NCBI GenBank assembly: GCA_021654635.1
Contig: AP025179.1
Span: 2,294,001-2,358,000 of the forward strand
Reading direction: 5' to 3'
DNA from: Mycobacterium kiyosense
Lineage (GTDB): Bacteria; Actinomycetota; Actinomycetes; Mycobacteriales; Mycobacteriaceae
DNA: 64,000 nt
Below the pieces are notes generated by a model that did not search any database, was not told the DNA's origin, and saw nothing but the letters and a program-made list of their open reading frames with translations. Positions 1 to 7,725 of the stretch are shown here, piece by piece. Position numbers and translations under genes: made by a program. Each line of letters begins with the position of its first letter. The first letter of the stretch is position 1.

Positions 1-758
1 CGCAACCAATCGGTTTGACCGCCGGGTTCATCCTGGAAGAAGGTCTGGAACTCGACGTACTCGGCGTGGTCGCCGAAACCATGGGCAGGGCAGCGGCGCA
101 GGCCGGGGTGAACATCGTCACCGGCGACACCAAGGTGGTGGCCAAGGGTGGCGCGGACCAGCTTTTCGTCAATACCGCCGGTGTCGGCCTGGTCCCGCCG
201 GGCCTGCAGATCGGGCCCGAGCGGGCACGTCCCGGCGATCACATCATCGTCTCGGGCAATCTCGGCGAGCACGGTGTGGCGATCATGAGTGTGCGCGAGG
301 GCATCGATTTCGGCACCGTGGTCACCACCGACAGCACCCCGCTGCATCGGCTGGTCGCCGCCACCCTGGACGCGGCCGGAAGCGCGGTGCACGTGCTGCG
401 CGACCCCACCCGGGGCGGACTGGTGGCATCGCTGGTCGAGCTCGCCCGCGCGGCATCGGTGGGTGTCGAGCTGGAACTGGCGAAGATCCCTATTCCCGAG
501 ACGGTTTCGTCGGCCTGCTCATTCTTGGGACTGGACCCGCTGCAGGTTGCCAACGAGGGCAAGATGGTGGCGTTCGTCGACCCGGACAGCAGCGAAGCAG
601 CGCTGGCGGCGATGCGGTCACGCCCGGAGGGCGCCGATGCCGCGATCATCGGTCGCGTGGTCACCGAGCACCCGGGCATGGTGGTCGGCAGAACCGCCTT
701 CGGCACCACCCAGGTCATCGAACGCCAACTGGGTGAACAACTTCCACGAATCTGCTGA
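1..758 (+). CDS. hypE: Hydrogenase maturation protein HypE (5' end missing)
   Basis: HypE works with HypF in the cytoplasm to convert a carbamoyl group on its own C-terminal cysteine into a thiocyanate, which supplies the cyanide ligands of the [NiFe]-hydrogenase iron. The frame is already open at base 3, upstream of the first possible start (TTG at 15), and enters in the middle of the AIR-synthase-like fold, so I infer that roughly the first 100 residues lie outside the window. Visible marks are the nucleotide-binding VTGDTKVV segment, RDPTRGGL in the C-terminal domain, and the terminal PRIC, whose last residue is the modified cysteine. Other hyp genes probably lie to the left. It could serve the group 3b hydrogenase about 34 kb to the right, but that is inference. 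Confidence 0.93.
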   Translation, partial: QPIGLTAGFILEEGLELDVLGVVAETMGRAAAQAGVNIVTGDTKVVAKGGADQLFVNTAGVGLVPPGLQIGPERARPGDHIIVSGNLGEHGVAIMSVREGIDFGTVVTTDSTPLHRLVAATLDAAGSAVHVLRDPTRGGLVASLVELARAASVGVELELAKIPIPETVSSACSFLGLDPLQVANEGKMVAFVDPDSSEAALAAMRSRPEGADAAIIGRVVTEHPGMVVGRTAFGTTQVIERQLGEQLPRIC

Positions 759-863
759 CTGCGCCGCGTGACGGGGAGCGCCGGGGGATGCCCCGAAGCC
801 GGCCACCAGATGCGAACCGCCACGCAAGGAGCGCGACGCCATTGCAGCTCATCCAGGCGCCGG

Positions 864-1007
864 TCAGTCCGGGCGCACCGTGACCCAAACCGGTTCGCGC
901 TCGTCGCGATGCTCGGCGGCGTGAGCCGATAACCAGCAGACCGCGCCAGATCCGCCGATCACGGGTGCATCGATCATCGCGACCGCCAGGGCGTCCACTG
1001 CCCGCAC
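864..1007 (-). CDS. Possible small protein of 47 residues
   Basis: The stretch between hypE and htpG has no long gene, but one minus-strand frame reads as plausible coding sequence: a GTG start preceded by a weak AGG-type ribosome site, 47 codons, and a strong preference for G or C in third positions. Recognisable pieces are VDALAVAMIDAPVIGGSG in the middle and EPVWVTVRPD at the end. The same frame stays open a little further upstream (GGFWFDSHQVGD) to a stop, so it may instead be the remnant of a longer gene. I do not recognise the family and assign no function. The rest of this gap shows nothing else that I can support. Confidence 0.33.
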   Translation of the reverse strand: MRAVDALAVAMIDAPVIGGSGAVCWLSAHAAEHRDEREPVWVTVRPD

Positions 1008-1109
1008 ATCGCCGACCTGGTGGCTGTCAAACCAAAACCCGCCCCGTAGTGAACGCGATCGATGTCTCGTCTAAATTCGGACGCGATCGGATTCGTCGGA
1101 AGGAAAATC

Positions 1110-3080
1110 ATGAACGCGCAGGTCGAGCAGCTGGAGTTCCAGGCAGAGGCCCGGCAATTGCTGGACTTGATGGTCCACTCGGTTTATTCGAACAAAGACT
1201 CGTTCCTACGGGAACTGATCTCCAACGCCTCCGATGCGTTGGACAAGCTGCGGCTGGAAGCCTTGCGTAACAAGGACTTAGACGTCGACACCTCGGATCT
1301 GCACATCGAGATCGAGGTTGACAAAGAGGCCAGGACGCTGACCATCCGCGACAACGGCATCGGGATGACCCGCGCCGAAGTGGTGGACCTGATCGGAACG
1401 CTGGCCAAGTCGGGCACCGCCGAACTGCGCCAACAGCTTCGGGAGGCCAAGAACGCCCAGAACGAGCAGGCATCCGAGGAGCTGATCGGCCAGTTCGGCA
1501 TCGGGTTCTACTCGTCGTTCATGGTCGCCGACAAGGTCCAGCTGCTCACCCGCAAGGCCGGCGAGAGCGAAGCCACCAAGTGGGAGTCGAGCGGCGAGGG
1601 CACCTACACCATCGAAGCCGTCGAAGGCGCCCCGCAAGGTACCTCGGTCACCCTGCACCTCAAGCCCGAAGACGCCGAGGACGAGCTGCACGACTACACC
1701 TCCCCCTGGAAGCTCAAAAGCCTGGTCAAGCAGTACTCCGACTTCATCGCCTGGCCCATCCGGATGGAGGTCGAGCGCCGCATCCAGGTGCCCGTCGAGG
1801 GTGCCGAGGGGGAGGGCTCCGAAGAGGAGCCCGTGGAGACCACCGAAAAGGTCGTCACCGAAACCGAGACGCTGAACTCGATGAAGGCGCTGTGGGCGCG
1901 CCCGAAAGAGGAGGTCTCCGAGGAGGAGTACAAGGAGTTCTACAAGCACATCGCGCATGCCTGGGACGACCCGCTCGAGGTCATCGCGATGAAGGCGGAG
2001 GGCACCTTCGAGTACCAGGCGCTGCTGTTCATCCCGTCCCAGGCGCCGTTCGACCTGTTCAACCGGGACGCCAAGACCGGGGTGCAGCTGTACGTCAAAC
2101 GCGTCTTCATCATGGGCGACTGCGACGAACTGATGCCGGAGTACCTGCGCTTCGTCAAGGGTGTCGTCGACGCACAGGACTTGTCGCTCAACGTGTCTCG
2201 GGAAATTCTGCAGAAGGACCGGCAGATCAACGCGATCCGGCGGCGGTTGACCAAGAAGGTGCTGTCCACGATCAAGGAGATTCAGGCGCAGCGGCCCGAG
2301 GACTACCGCACCTTCTGGACGCAATTCGGCAAGGTCCTAAAGGAGGGCCTGCTGTCGGACTTCGACAACCAGGAGACGCTGCTGGCGGTGTCCTCGTTCG
2401 CCTCGACGCACAGCGAGGAGGAACCCACCACGCTGGCCGAGTATGTCGCGCGGATGAAGGAAGGCCAGACCCAGATCTTCTACGCCACCGGGGAGTCGCG
2501 CCAGCAGTTGCTCAAGTCGCCGCACCTGGAGGCGTTCAAGGCCAAGGGCTACGAAGTGCTGCTGCTGACCGACCCGGTCGACGAGGTCTGGGTTGGCGTG
2601 GTCACCGAGTTCGACGGCAAGCCGCTGCAGTCGGTGGCCAAGGGCGAGGTCGATCTGGACGGTGACGAAGAGTCCTCGACCGCCGAGCGGGAGGAGCAGC
2701 AGAAAGAATTCGCCGACCTGCTGAGCTGGCTGAAGGAGACGCTGAGCGAGCACGTCAAGGAAGTGCGGTTGTCCACCCGCCTCACCGAGTCGCCGGCCTG
2801 CCTGATCACCGACGCGTTCGGCATCACCCCGGCGCTCGCCCGGCTCTACAAAGCCTCCGGGCAGGAGGTCCCGGTCGGCAAGCGGATCCTGGAACTCAAT
2901 CCGAACCATCCGCTGGTCACCGGGCTGCGCCAGGCGCACGCCGACCGGCCTGAGGATGCCACGGTCGCCGAAACCGCCGAACTTCTCTACGGCACCGCGC
3001 TCCTTGCCGAGGGCGGCGCCTTGGAGGACCCGGCACGCTTCGCCGAACTGCTGGCAGACCGGTTGGCGCGCACGGTGTAG
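1110..3080 (+). CDS. htpG: Chaperone HtpG (Hsp90)
   Basis: Cytosolic ATP-dependent Hsp90 chaperone of 656 residues, close in length to the M. tuberculosis protein. The N-terminal GHKL ATPase domain shows FLRELISNASDALDKL, the nucleotide-binding DNGIGM and the lid GQFGIGFYSSF. An acidic linker (about residues 220-245) precedes the middle domain, which carries the conserved LNVSREILQ. The C-terminal dimerisation domain lacks the MEEVD tail of cytosolic eukaryotic Hsp90. An in-frame ATG at 1062 would add 16 residues, but the start at 1110 has a good AAGGA-type ribosome site just upstream and matches the usual mycobacterial N-terminus (MNAxVEQLEFQAEARQLLD). It is followed by a small gene and a convergent aldo/keto reductase, the arrangement I recall beside Rv2299c. 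Confidence 0.97.
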   Translation: MNAQVEQLEFQAEARQLLDLMVHSVYSNKDSFLRELISNASDALDKLRLEALRNKDLDVDTSDLHIEIEVDKEARTLTIRDNGIGMTRAEVVDLIGTLAKSGTAELRQQLREAKNAQNEQASEELIGQFGIGFYSSFMVADKVQLLTRKAGESEATKWESSGEGTYTIEAVEGAPQGTSVTLHLKPEDAEDELHDYTSPWKLKSLVKQYSDFIAWPIRMEVERRIQVPVEGAEGEGSEEEPVETTEKVVTETETLNSMKALWARPKEEVSEEEYKEFYKHIAHAWDDPLEVIAMKAEGTFEYQALLFIPSQAPFDLFNRDAKTGVQLYVKRVFIMGDCDELMPEYLRFVKGVVDAQDLSLNVSREILQKDRQINAIRRRLTKKVLSTIKEIQAQRPEDYRTFWTQFGKVLKEGLLSDFDNQETLLAVSSFASTHSEEEPTTLAEYVARMKEGQTQIFYATGESRQQLLKSPHLEAFKAKGYEVLLLTDPVDEVWVGVVTEFDGKPLQSVAKGEVDLDGDEESSTAEREEQQKEFADLLSWLKETLSEHVKEVRLSTRLTESPACLITDAFGITPALARLYKASGQEVPVGKRILELNPNHPLVTGLRQAHADRPEDATVAETAELLYGTALLAEGGALEDPARFAELLADRLARTV

Positions 3081-3129
3081 GCCGTCGACACGGTGGTTGA
3101 AAGCCGTGCCGAGTGGTTATCCGCCAACA

Positions 3130-3345
3130 ATGACTGTGTTTCGGGCCATTGATCCGCGGGGAGCGGTCGTGGCGTGCAGTGACTTCGATACCGCTGAGGC
3201 GGCGCACCGCTGGTTCGCCGATGTGATCGAGGGTCGTTACGCGCCGGGCTGGCGCATGGAAGTCGACGACGACGGGTACTGGGCGGGCTTCGACGACACC
3301 GGCGGCTTCACGGCGCCGCTGAGTCGCGGCGCCATGCGCCGCTAG
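3130..3345 (+). CDS. Small conserved hypothetical protein (71 aa)
   Basis: A 71-residue soluble protein with no signal peptide or membrane segment, beginning MTVFRAIDPRGAVVACSD and rich in acidic residues and aromatics (EGRYAPGWRMEVDDDGYWAGF). It starts about 50 bases after htpG in the same direction and could be read through from it. An in-frame upstream extension overlaps the end of htpG in another frame and is disregarded because its composition is not protein-like. I do not recognise the family. It converges on the aldo/keto reductase to its right with about 30 bases between the stops. Confidence 0.6.
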   Translation: MTVFRAIDPRGAVVACSDFDTAEAAHRWFADVIEGRYAPGWRMEVDDDGYWAGFDDTGGFTAPLSRGAMRR

Positions 3346-3377
3346 TTGCAGCACCGTGCGCCGCTGACGAATTCGCG

Positions 3378-4346
3378 CTAACGCCCGATCTTTTCACGGA
3401 CCAGCTCGGTGAGAAACCGGCCCGCGGAGACCGGCTGGAACGCGCGGGCCGCGGCGGTCAGCGCGTCGCGCGCTTCGTTGCTCAGCTCCACCTCCGCGGC
3501 GGCCACATTGAACTCCAGCTGCTCCACGCTGGAGGCACCCGGGATGGCGACCACACCGGGCAGGCTGATCGGCCACGCCAGAGCGACCTGCGCGGGTTTG
3601 GCGCCGGCTTCGGTGGCCACGTCGCGCAGCGTCTGCAGCAGCGGCTCGATCCGGCGCAGGTTCTCGGTGCCGAACAGCGGGTTGACCGAGCGCACACCGC
3701 CGGGCCGGTTGTCCACGCCGTACTTGCCGCCGAGCAGTCCTTGGGCCAGCGGGCTGTAGGCGATCACGATGCGGTTCTCCCGCTCGGCGAAGGGCACCAT
3801 GTGGTCCAGCGCGCGCGGGCGGGCCAGCGAGAATTCCACCTGGTTGCTGATGACGGGCCGGCCGAGGGCGGCGTCGGCCTGCTGCCAGCGGGACAGCGAA
3901 TAGTTCGAAACGCCGGCCGCGCCGATCTTGCCGTCGTCGAGGAGGTCGCGCATGCCGGGCATGATGACCGTGTCGGGGACCAGCGGGTTGGGTTGGTGGA
4001 TCTGGTACAGCGGGATGCGGTCCAGTTGCAGGCGGCGCGCGCTGGCGCGTTCGCGTTGCTTGATGATCGCGGGGAACGGCGCGACCGGGAAGACCTTGCT
4101 GGCCACCGCGACGTCGGCGCGTTCGTCGCCCAGTGCTTCGCCCAGGATGCGTTCGCTCTTGCCCAGCCCGTATACCTCGGCGGTGTCGAACAGTGTCACG
4201 CCGAGGGCGCGGGCGCGCTTGACGATGTCGCGGGCGGCGCCGGAGGCGTAGTCGTCGCCGTAACCCCATTCGCGGGAGCCGAACTGCCACGTCCCGAGAC
4301 CGATCCGGCTGACCTGTCCGACTCCGTCGACCTGTAGGTATTTCAT
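3378..4346 (-). CDS. Aldo/keto reductase, Rv2298-like
   Basis: NADPH-dependent aldo/keto reductase of 322 residues with a TIM-barrel fold, predicted cytosolic. The family's catalytic tetrad is visible: Asp in LFDTAEVYGLGKSE together with its Tyr, Lys in VASKVFP, and His in YQIHQPNP. The cofactor region PGASSVEQLEFN lies near the C-terminus. I recall the same protein next to htpG in M. tuberculosis (Rv2298), so the position supports orthology. Substrate is unknown; family members reduce aldehydes and ketones, often for detoxification. It is transcribed alone, toward htpG. Confidence 0.93.
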   Translation of the reverse strand: MKYLQVDGVGQVSRIGLGTWQFGSREWGYGDDYASGAARDIVKRARALGVTLFDTAEVYGLGKSERILGEALGDERADVAVASKVFPVAPFPAIIKQRERASARRLQLDRIPLYQIHQPNPLVPDTVIMPGMRDLLDDGKIGAAGVSNYSLSRWQQADAALGRPVISNQVEFSLARPRALDHMVPFAERENRIVIAYSPLAQGLLGGKYGVDNRPGGVRSVNPLFGTENLRRIEPLLQTLRDVATEAGAKPAQVALAWPISLPGVVAIPGASSVEQLEFNVAAAEVELSNEARDALTAAARAFQPVSAGRFLTELVREKIGR

Positions 4347-4379
4347 GGGCCCACCGTATACCCGGACGCTGCAGCCTAC

Positions 4380-4763
4380 TTAGCTGGCTGGTGGGGGAGC
4401 CGGCCGGTCGGAATGTGCCTGGTGCCAACGAAGTTCGGCGGCACGAACCTTGCGGTGGGTGTGTCGCAGCCAGATCAGCCCCGCGGCACCGGCGACCAGG
4501 GCCAGCGCGACTGACGCGGCTCCGGGTGCGACGTGGCCGGTGGCGAAGGCGGCCAAACCGATGACCAATGCGATGACACCGATGGCGACCCCGGCGATTC
4601 CGGGCCCGTTCGCGCCGTTCTTGATGGCTTCGCCGGCGTGCTTACGGGTGGTCCGATAGTGGTCCACCGGGTCCGTCTCGGATTCGTCCAACGTCACTCC
4701 GTGTCGAGAAATGTTGTCAGCCAACGCCGTTCGCGTGGCGATCTTAAGATGGTCGGCCCGCAT
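4380..4763 (-). CDS. UsfY-family membrane protein
   Basis: Small membrane protein with two predicted transmembrane helices (GIAGVAIGVIALVIGLAAF and AASVALALVAGAAGLIWL) after a soluble N-terminus. The segment DPVDHYRTTRKHAGE, the FATGH between the helices, and the basic stretch after helix 2 resemble mycobacterial UsfY, the gene product encoded next to sigF. Function is unknown. An ATG at 4775 would add four residues, but a SigF-like promoter ends at about 4780 and would place the transcript start almost at the ATG at 4763, so I prefer that start and a leaderless or nearly leaderless message. This is a paralogue or orthologue of UsfY away from a visible sigF. Confidence 0.75.
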   Translation of the reverse strand: MRADHLKIATRTALADNISRHGVTLDESETDPVDHYRTTRKHAGEAIKNGANGPGIAGVAIGVIALVIGLAAFATGHVAPGAASVALALVAGAAGLIWLRHTHRKVRAAELRWHQAHSDRPAPPPAS

Positions 4764-4779
4764 GCGTATCAACACGATT

Positions 4780-4805
4780 TACCCCGACGGCGCAGGTGTT
4801 AAACG
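4780..4805 (-). promoter_or_regulatory. SigF-type promoter
   Basis: Read on the minus strand: CGTTT, 16 bases, GGGTA. The mycobacterial SigF consensus is GGTTT-N16/17-GGGTA, so only the first base of the -35 element differs. It sits directly upstream of the UsfY-like gene, whose family is SigF-associated. No transcription data are available here. Confidence 0.6.
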
Positions 4806-4936
4806 CGAGCCGGTGCCCGCGGGGCAGTGCGAGTGCGGCGTCGACCCCGGGTTTAGGGCAACGGCATGCTCCGAAAACGGTAACCCCGTTCTCCGCCGCT
4901 TGGGCCGGTGTGTCACACTTCGCTGCGGAGGTCGAT

Positions 4937-5731
4937 ATGGCGAGAACAGTGGTGATCGGAGCCTCGAGCGGGTTGGGGCGCTGTATTGGTGTCGGCTTGG
5001 CAAAGCGCGGCGATCAGGTCGCGTTGCTCGCCCGGCGGCGTGAACGCATCGAAACCGCCGCGCATGAAGCCGGATCGGCGGCGGTCGCCGTGGAGTGCGA
5101 CGTGACCGACCAGGCATCGGCCCGCGCAGGCATCGACGCTGCCGCCGATGCGCTGGGCGGCATCGACAACGTCGTCTACACACCCGCGATCAGCCCGCTG
5201 GTGCCCTTGGCTGACACCGACGCCGCAACCTGGCGGCGCGTGTTCGACACCAACGTCATCGGTGCGGCGCTGGCCACCGCGGCCGCCGTGCCACATCTCA
5301 CCGCTTCTGCCGAGAAAGCAGCAGGCAAAGTCATATTTCTATCCTCGGACGCGGGCACGTTCGGTCCGCCCTGGCCGGGACTGGGCGCCTACGGTGTCAG
5401 CAAAGCGGCCTTGGAGCGGCTCGTCGAGGCGTGGCGTGCCGAGCATCCCGACATCGGCTTCACCAACTTGATCGTGGGCGAGTGCGCCGGTGGCGAGGGC
5501 GACGCGCAAACCGGCATGAACGCCGGCTGGGACCGCGAGCTGACGATGCAGGCCTACCCGCTGTGGGTGTCACGAGGCTGCATGCCAGGCAAATTGATGC
5601 CCGTGGAAGATCTCGTCGACGTCGTGCACACGATCCTGCGCACCGACGCCTGCACGTCGATGCCGGTGGTCGTCGCCCGGGGTGCGCCGGCCGCCGCGGG
5701 AGCGGTGCTGTCCAACGGCCAGAAGTCGTAG
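4937..5731 (+). CDS. Short-chain dehydrogenase/reductase
   Basis: Classical SDR of 264 residues, predicted NAD(P)-dependent and cytosolic. The Rossmann motif is GASSGLG near the N-terminus, the acidic/basic cofactor-selecting region reads LARRRERI (arginines favour NADPH), the core motif is degenerate (VYTPAIS where NNAG is usual), and the active site is YGVSK with the catalytic Ser in FLSSDAG. The ATG at 4937 begins directly with the nucleotide-binding strand; the frame is open further upstream but that part is unlike any SDR. It stands alone, divergent from the UsfY-like gene across about 170 bases. Substrate unknown. Confidence 0.87.
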   Translation: MARTVVIGASSGLGRCIGVGLAKRGDQVALLARRRERIETAAHEAGSAAVAVECDVTDQASARAGIDAAADALGGIDNVVYTPAISPLVPLADTDAATWRRVFDTNVIGAALATAAAVPHLTASAEKAAGKVIFLSSDAGTFGPPWPGLGAYGVSKAALERLVEAWRAEHPDIGFTNLIVGECAGGEGDAQTGMNAGWDRELTMQAYPLWVSRGCMPGKLMPVEDLVDVVHTILRTDACTSMPVVVARGAPAAAGAVLSNGQKS

Positions 5732-5761
5732 CCGCCCGGCCCGACCATCTTCGTCTGCGGT

Positions 5762-6376
5762 TCAGCTGTCACGCGGGTGGATGAAGATACCTTCGGCGGA
5801 TACCGTGACGCCCTCGGCGTCGCTGATCTGGCCGGCCGCGAAAGTCTTGACACCTTGCCGACTTTCGACCCAGGCCTCGGCGCGCAACGGCTGCCGCAGC
5901 GGAGTGCGTCGGTGATAGCGCAGGGTCAGCGTCCCGGTGTAGGCGGGCCGTCCCGGTTGGTGCGCGGTGGCCCCGAGCACGTGGTCCAGGATCATGGCTG
6001 AAACGCCGCCGTGCACATGTCCCATTGGCCCTTCGAAGGCGGCCCCCAGCGTGAACTCGGTCCACGCCGACCCGTCGCTCTCGTAGTGGACGACCAACGG
6101 GGGAGCAGACGGGTTGCGAACGCCGATAACGACATTGCCCGATGCGACGCCCTGGCCGTCCTGGACTCTGCGTTCACCGAACGTGCCGGGCATCAACTCA
6201 GCGCTGAGTTCGCTTGTGACGCTGTCGATCTTGGCTCGCGCGGCAGCGATGACGTCGTGGCTGACCTCGGTACGGATTGTCGCGTCGATCAACCGCCGCA
6301 CCGACACCGCCAGTGACTCGTACACCGGCAGCGAATCTGTCATCGACGCAAACGAATCCACCATGTCCGTCACCAT
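5762..6376 (-). CDS. Hotdog-fold acyl-CoA thioesterase (PaaI/THEM4-like)
   Basis: About 204 residues. The C-terminal half has the hotdog thioesterase signature GHVHGGVSAMILDHVLG, followed by the strand pattern TGTLTLRYHRRTPLRQPL typical of PaaI/THEM4 enzymes, which hydrolyse acyl-CoA thioesters. The N-terminal third is helical (LIDATIRTEVSHDVIAAARAKI). Several ATGs lie in frame (6376, 6364, 6340); none has a strong ribosome site, so the exact start is uncertain. It lies alone, divergent from the PadR regulator, with about 105 bases between. Substrate chain length cannot be read from the sequence. Confidence 0.85.
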   Translation of the reverse strand: MVTDMVDSFASMTDSLPVYESLAVSVRRLIDATIRTEVSHDVIAAARAKIDSVTSELSAELMPGTFGERRVQDGQGVASGNVVIGVRNPSAPPLVVHYESDGSAWTEFTLGAAFEGPMGHVHGGVSAMILDHVLGATAHQPGRPAYTGTLTLRYHRRTPLRQPLRAEAWVESRQGVKTFAAGQISDAEGVTVSAEGIFIHPRDS

Positions 6377-6482
6377 AGAGCAGCACCGGTGACCAGTCGG
6401 CGCGGCCCTGTGCCGCGACTTGGTGTCCCGGCCAGTGGTCAGGCTAGGGCGCATCTCCGCGCCGAATTGTTAATCTGGCGCG

Positions 6483-7157
6483 ATGGACCAGCCCAGCGAC
6501 AAGGTCAAGGCGGCGCTCGCCGCGACCAGCTGGGCGCTGCTGGGCATGATGTCCTACGAAGAAGAAGTCTCCGGCTACGACCTCAAGAAGTGGATCGACT
6601 GGAGCGTCGACCTCTACTACTGGAGTCCGTCCTACAGCCAGATCTACACCGAGTTGAAGAAGCTGGAGAGTCTCGGCCTGGTCACCTCGCGCGTCGAGCG
6701 CGACGAAGGCACCCGCAGCAGGCGGCTCTACAAGATCACCCCGACGGGGATGGCCGCGATCACCGACTGGACCAACAACGCCCCCTTGGACCCGCCGGTG
6801 CTCAAGCACAGCATGCTGCTGCGGGTGACGTTCGGGCATCTGAGCAACCCGACCCGGCTCAAGGAGCAGCTGCAGGATTACGTGGCCTACGCCGAAGCCA
6901 GGCATCGCAAAGCGGTCGAGGACGCTGAGGGTGCGGAAGTCGAACCCGCTTGGGCGTATTCGGTGATCGCGCTGCGATGGGCGGCCAAGTACTACGCCGC
7001 CGAGCGGGAATTCGCCTTGGAGCTGATGAAAGAGATCGACGAAGCCGACGCGATCATCAGCAAAGCCGGCAAAGGCGGGTTCGGCCAACCGCGTCCCACC
7101 CCTGGTTTCTGGCGCGAGGTGGAGAAGCAGGTCGAGGCCAAGCGCGCTGCCGAGTAG
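6483..7157 (+). CDS. PadR-family transcriptional regulator
   Basis: Regulator of 224 residues. The N-terminal winged helix-turn-helix spans about residues 13-95, with the PadR hallmarks SGYDLKKWID, SQIYTELKKLESLGLV and RRLYKITPTG. A longer helical C-terminal part (about residues 105-220), of the type that usually mediates dimerisation and ligand sensing in the AphA/Vir subclass, completes it. PadR proteins generally repress neighbouring genes in response to small molecules; the divergent thioesterase and the downstream KshA-like gene are possible targets. No clear palindrome was found in the promoter gap, so the target is inference. Confidence 0.88.
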   Translation: MDQPSDKVKAALAATSWALLGMMSYEEEVSGYDLKKWIDWSVDLYYWSPSYSQIYTELKKLESLGLVTSRVERDEGTRSRRLYKITPTGMAAITDWTNNAPLDPPVLKHSMLLRVTFGHLSNPTRLKEQLQDYVAYAEARHRKAVEDAEGAEVEPAWAYSVIALRWAAKYYAAEREFALELMKEIDEADAIISKAGKGGFGQPRPTPGFWREVEKQVEAKRAAE

Positions 7158-7158
7158 G

Positions 7159-7644
7159 TCAAACCGGTTGCTTGACAGCGCATTTGCTGTCCACCCAGGC
7201 CAGTATTTCGGATACGCACGCGCCGATGTTGCCGATCTGACAGTGATTGCCGGCTTGTTCGGCGGCAGTGAACAATCGGGTGGTGACCGGCGAGCGTGCC
7301 GAGGTGAGATTGGCGGCCTGGCGCTGCAGTTGGTGCAACGGGACGTAATGGTCGTCGGCACCCGCGAGTAGCAGGGTGTCGGCAATCGTGCTGCCGTCCT
7401 CGCGCAGCACCCGCCCAGGTCGGACAGCACCATCTTCACCGCGTAGAACGGCGCGCCGACCAGAGCGCGAAGATTGGGATTGGGCGATGCCGGCGTCATA
7501 CCATGCCTGCGGTACTTTCATCCGCGGAAACAGTGCGGCGCCAAAGACATAGCTGTTGCGGTAGTGCTGGTCGAAGATGATCCACATCGACTCGACAGGG
7601 CTGGCGTGGCGCTCGAGGTCGAGCAACCGCTGACCGAGCGACAT
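7159..7644 (-). pseudogene. Decayed alpha/beta hydrolase
   Basis: Remnant of an alpha/beta-fold esterase or peptidase. One minus frame gives an N-terminal piece from the ATG at 7644 (MWIIFDQHYRNSYVFGAALF) and the C-terminal piece with the catalytic Asp and His regions (LLLAGADDHYVPLHQ and GNHCQIGNIG). Between about 7410 and 7480 the protein-like sequence (LRALVGAPFYAVKMVLSDLG) is in a different frame, so two frameshifts are needed to read through. The middle of the fold, with the oxyanion and nucleophile-serine motifs, is absent, which points to an internal deletion as well. The far upstream continuation of this frame over the Rieske oxygenase is only antisense reading. Sequencing error could explain the shifts but not the missing core. 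Confidence 0.72.
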
Positions 7645-7725
7645 AGGCCCGCGCGGTGCCGGATTGGAAGATGCATCCTGGTCACCGGGACATCTCGCTG
7701 CCGTCTGAGCGGCCGGAGGCGTTGA

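Noticed and set aside
1278..2324. Minus-strand frame of about 350 codons inside htpG.
   Set aside because: Typical mirror frame of a high-GC gene; htpG motifs on the plus strand account for the region.
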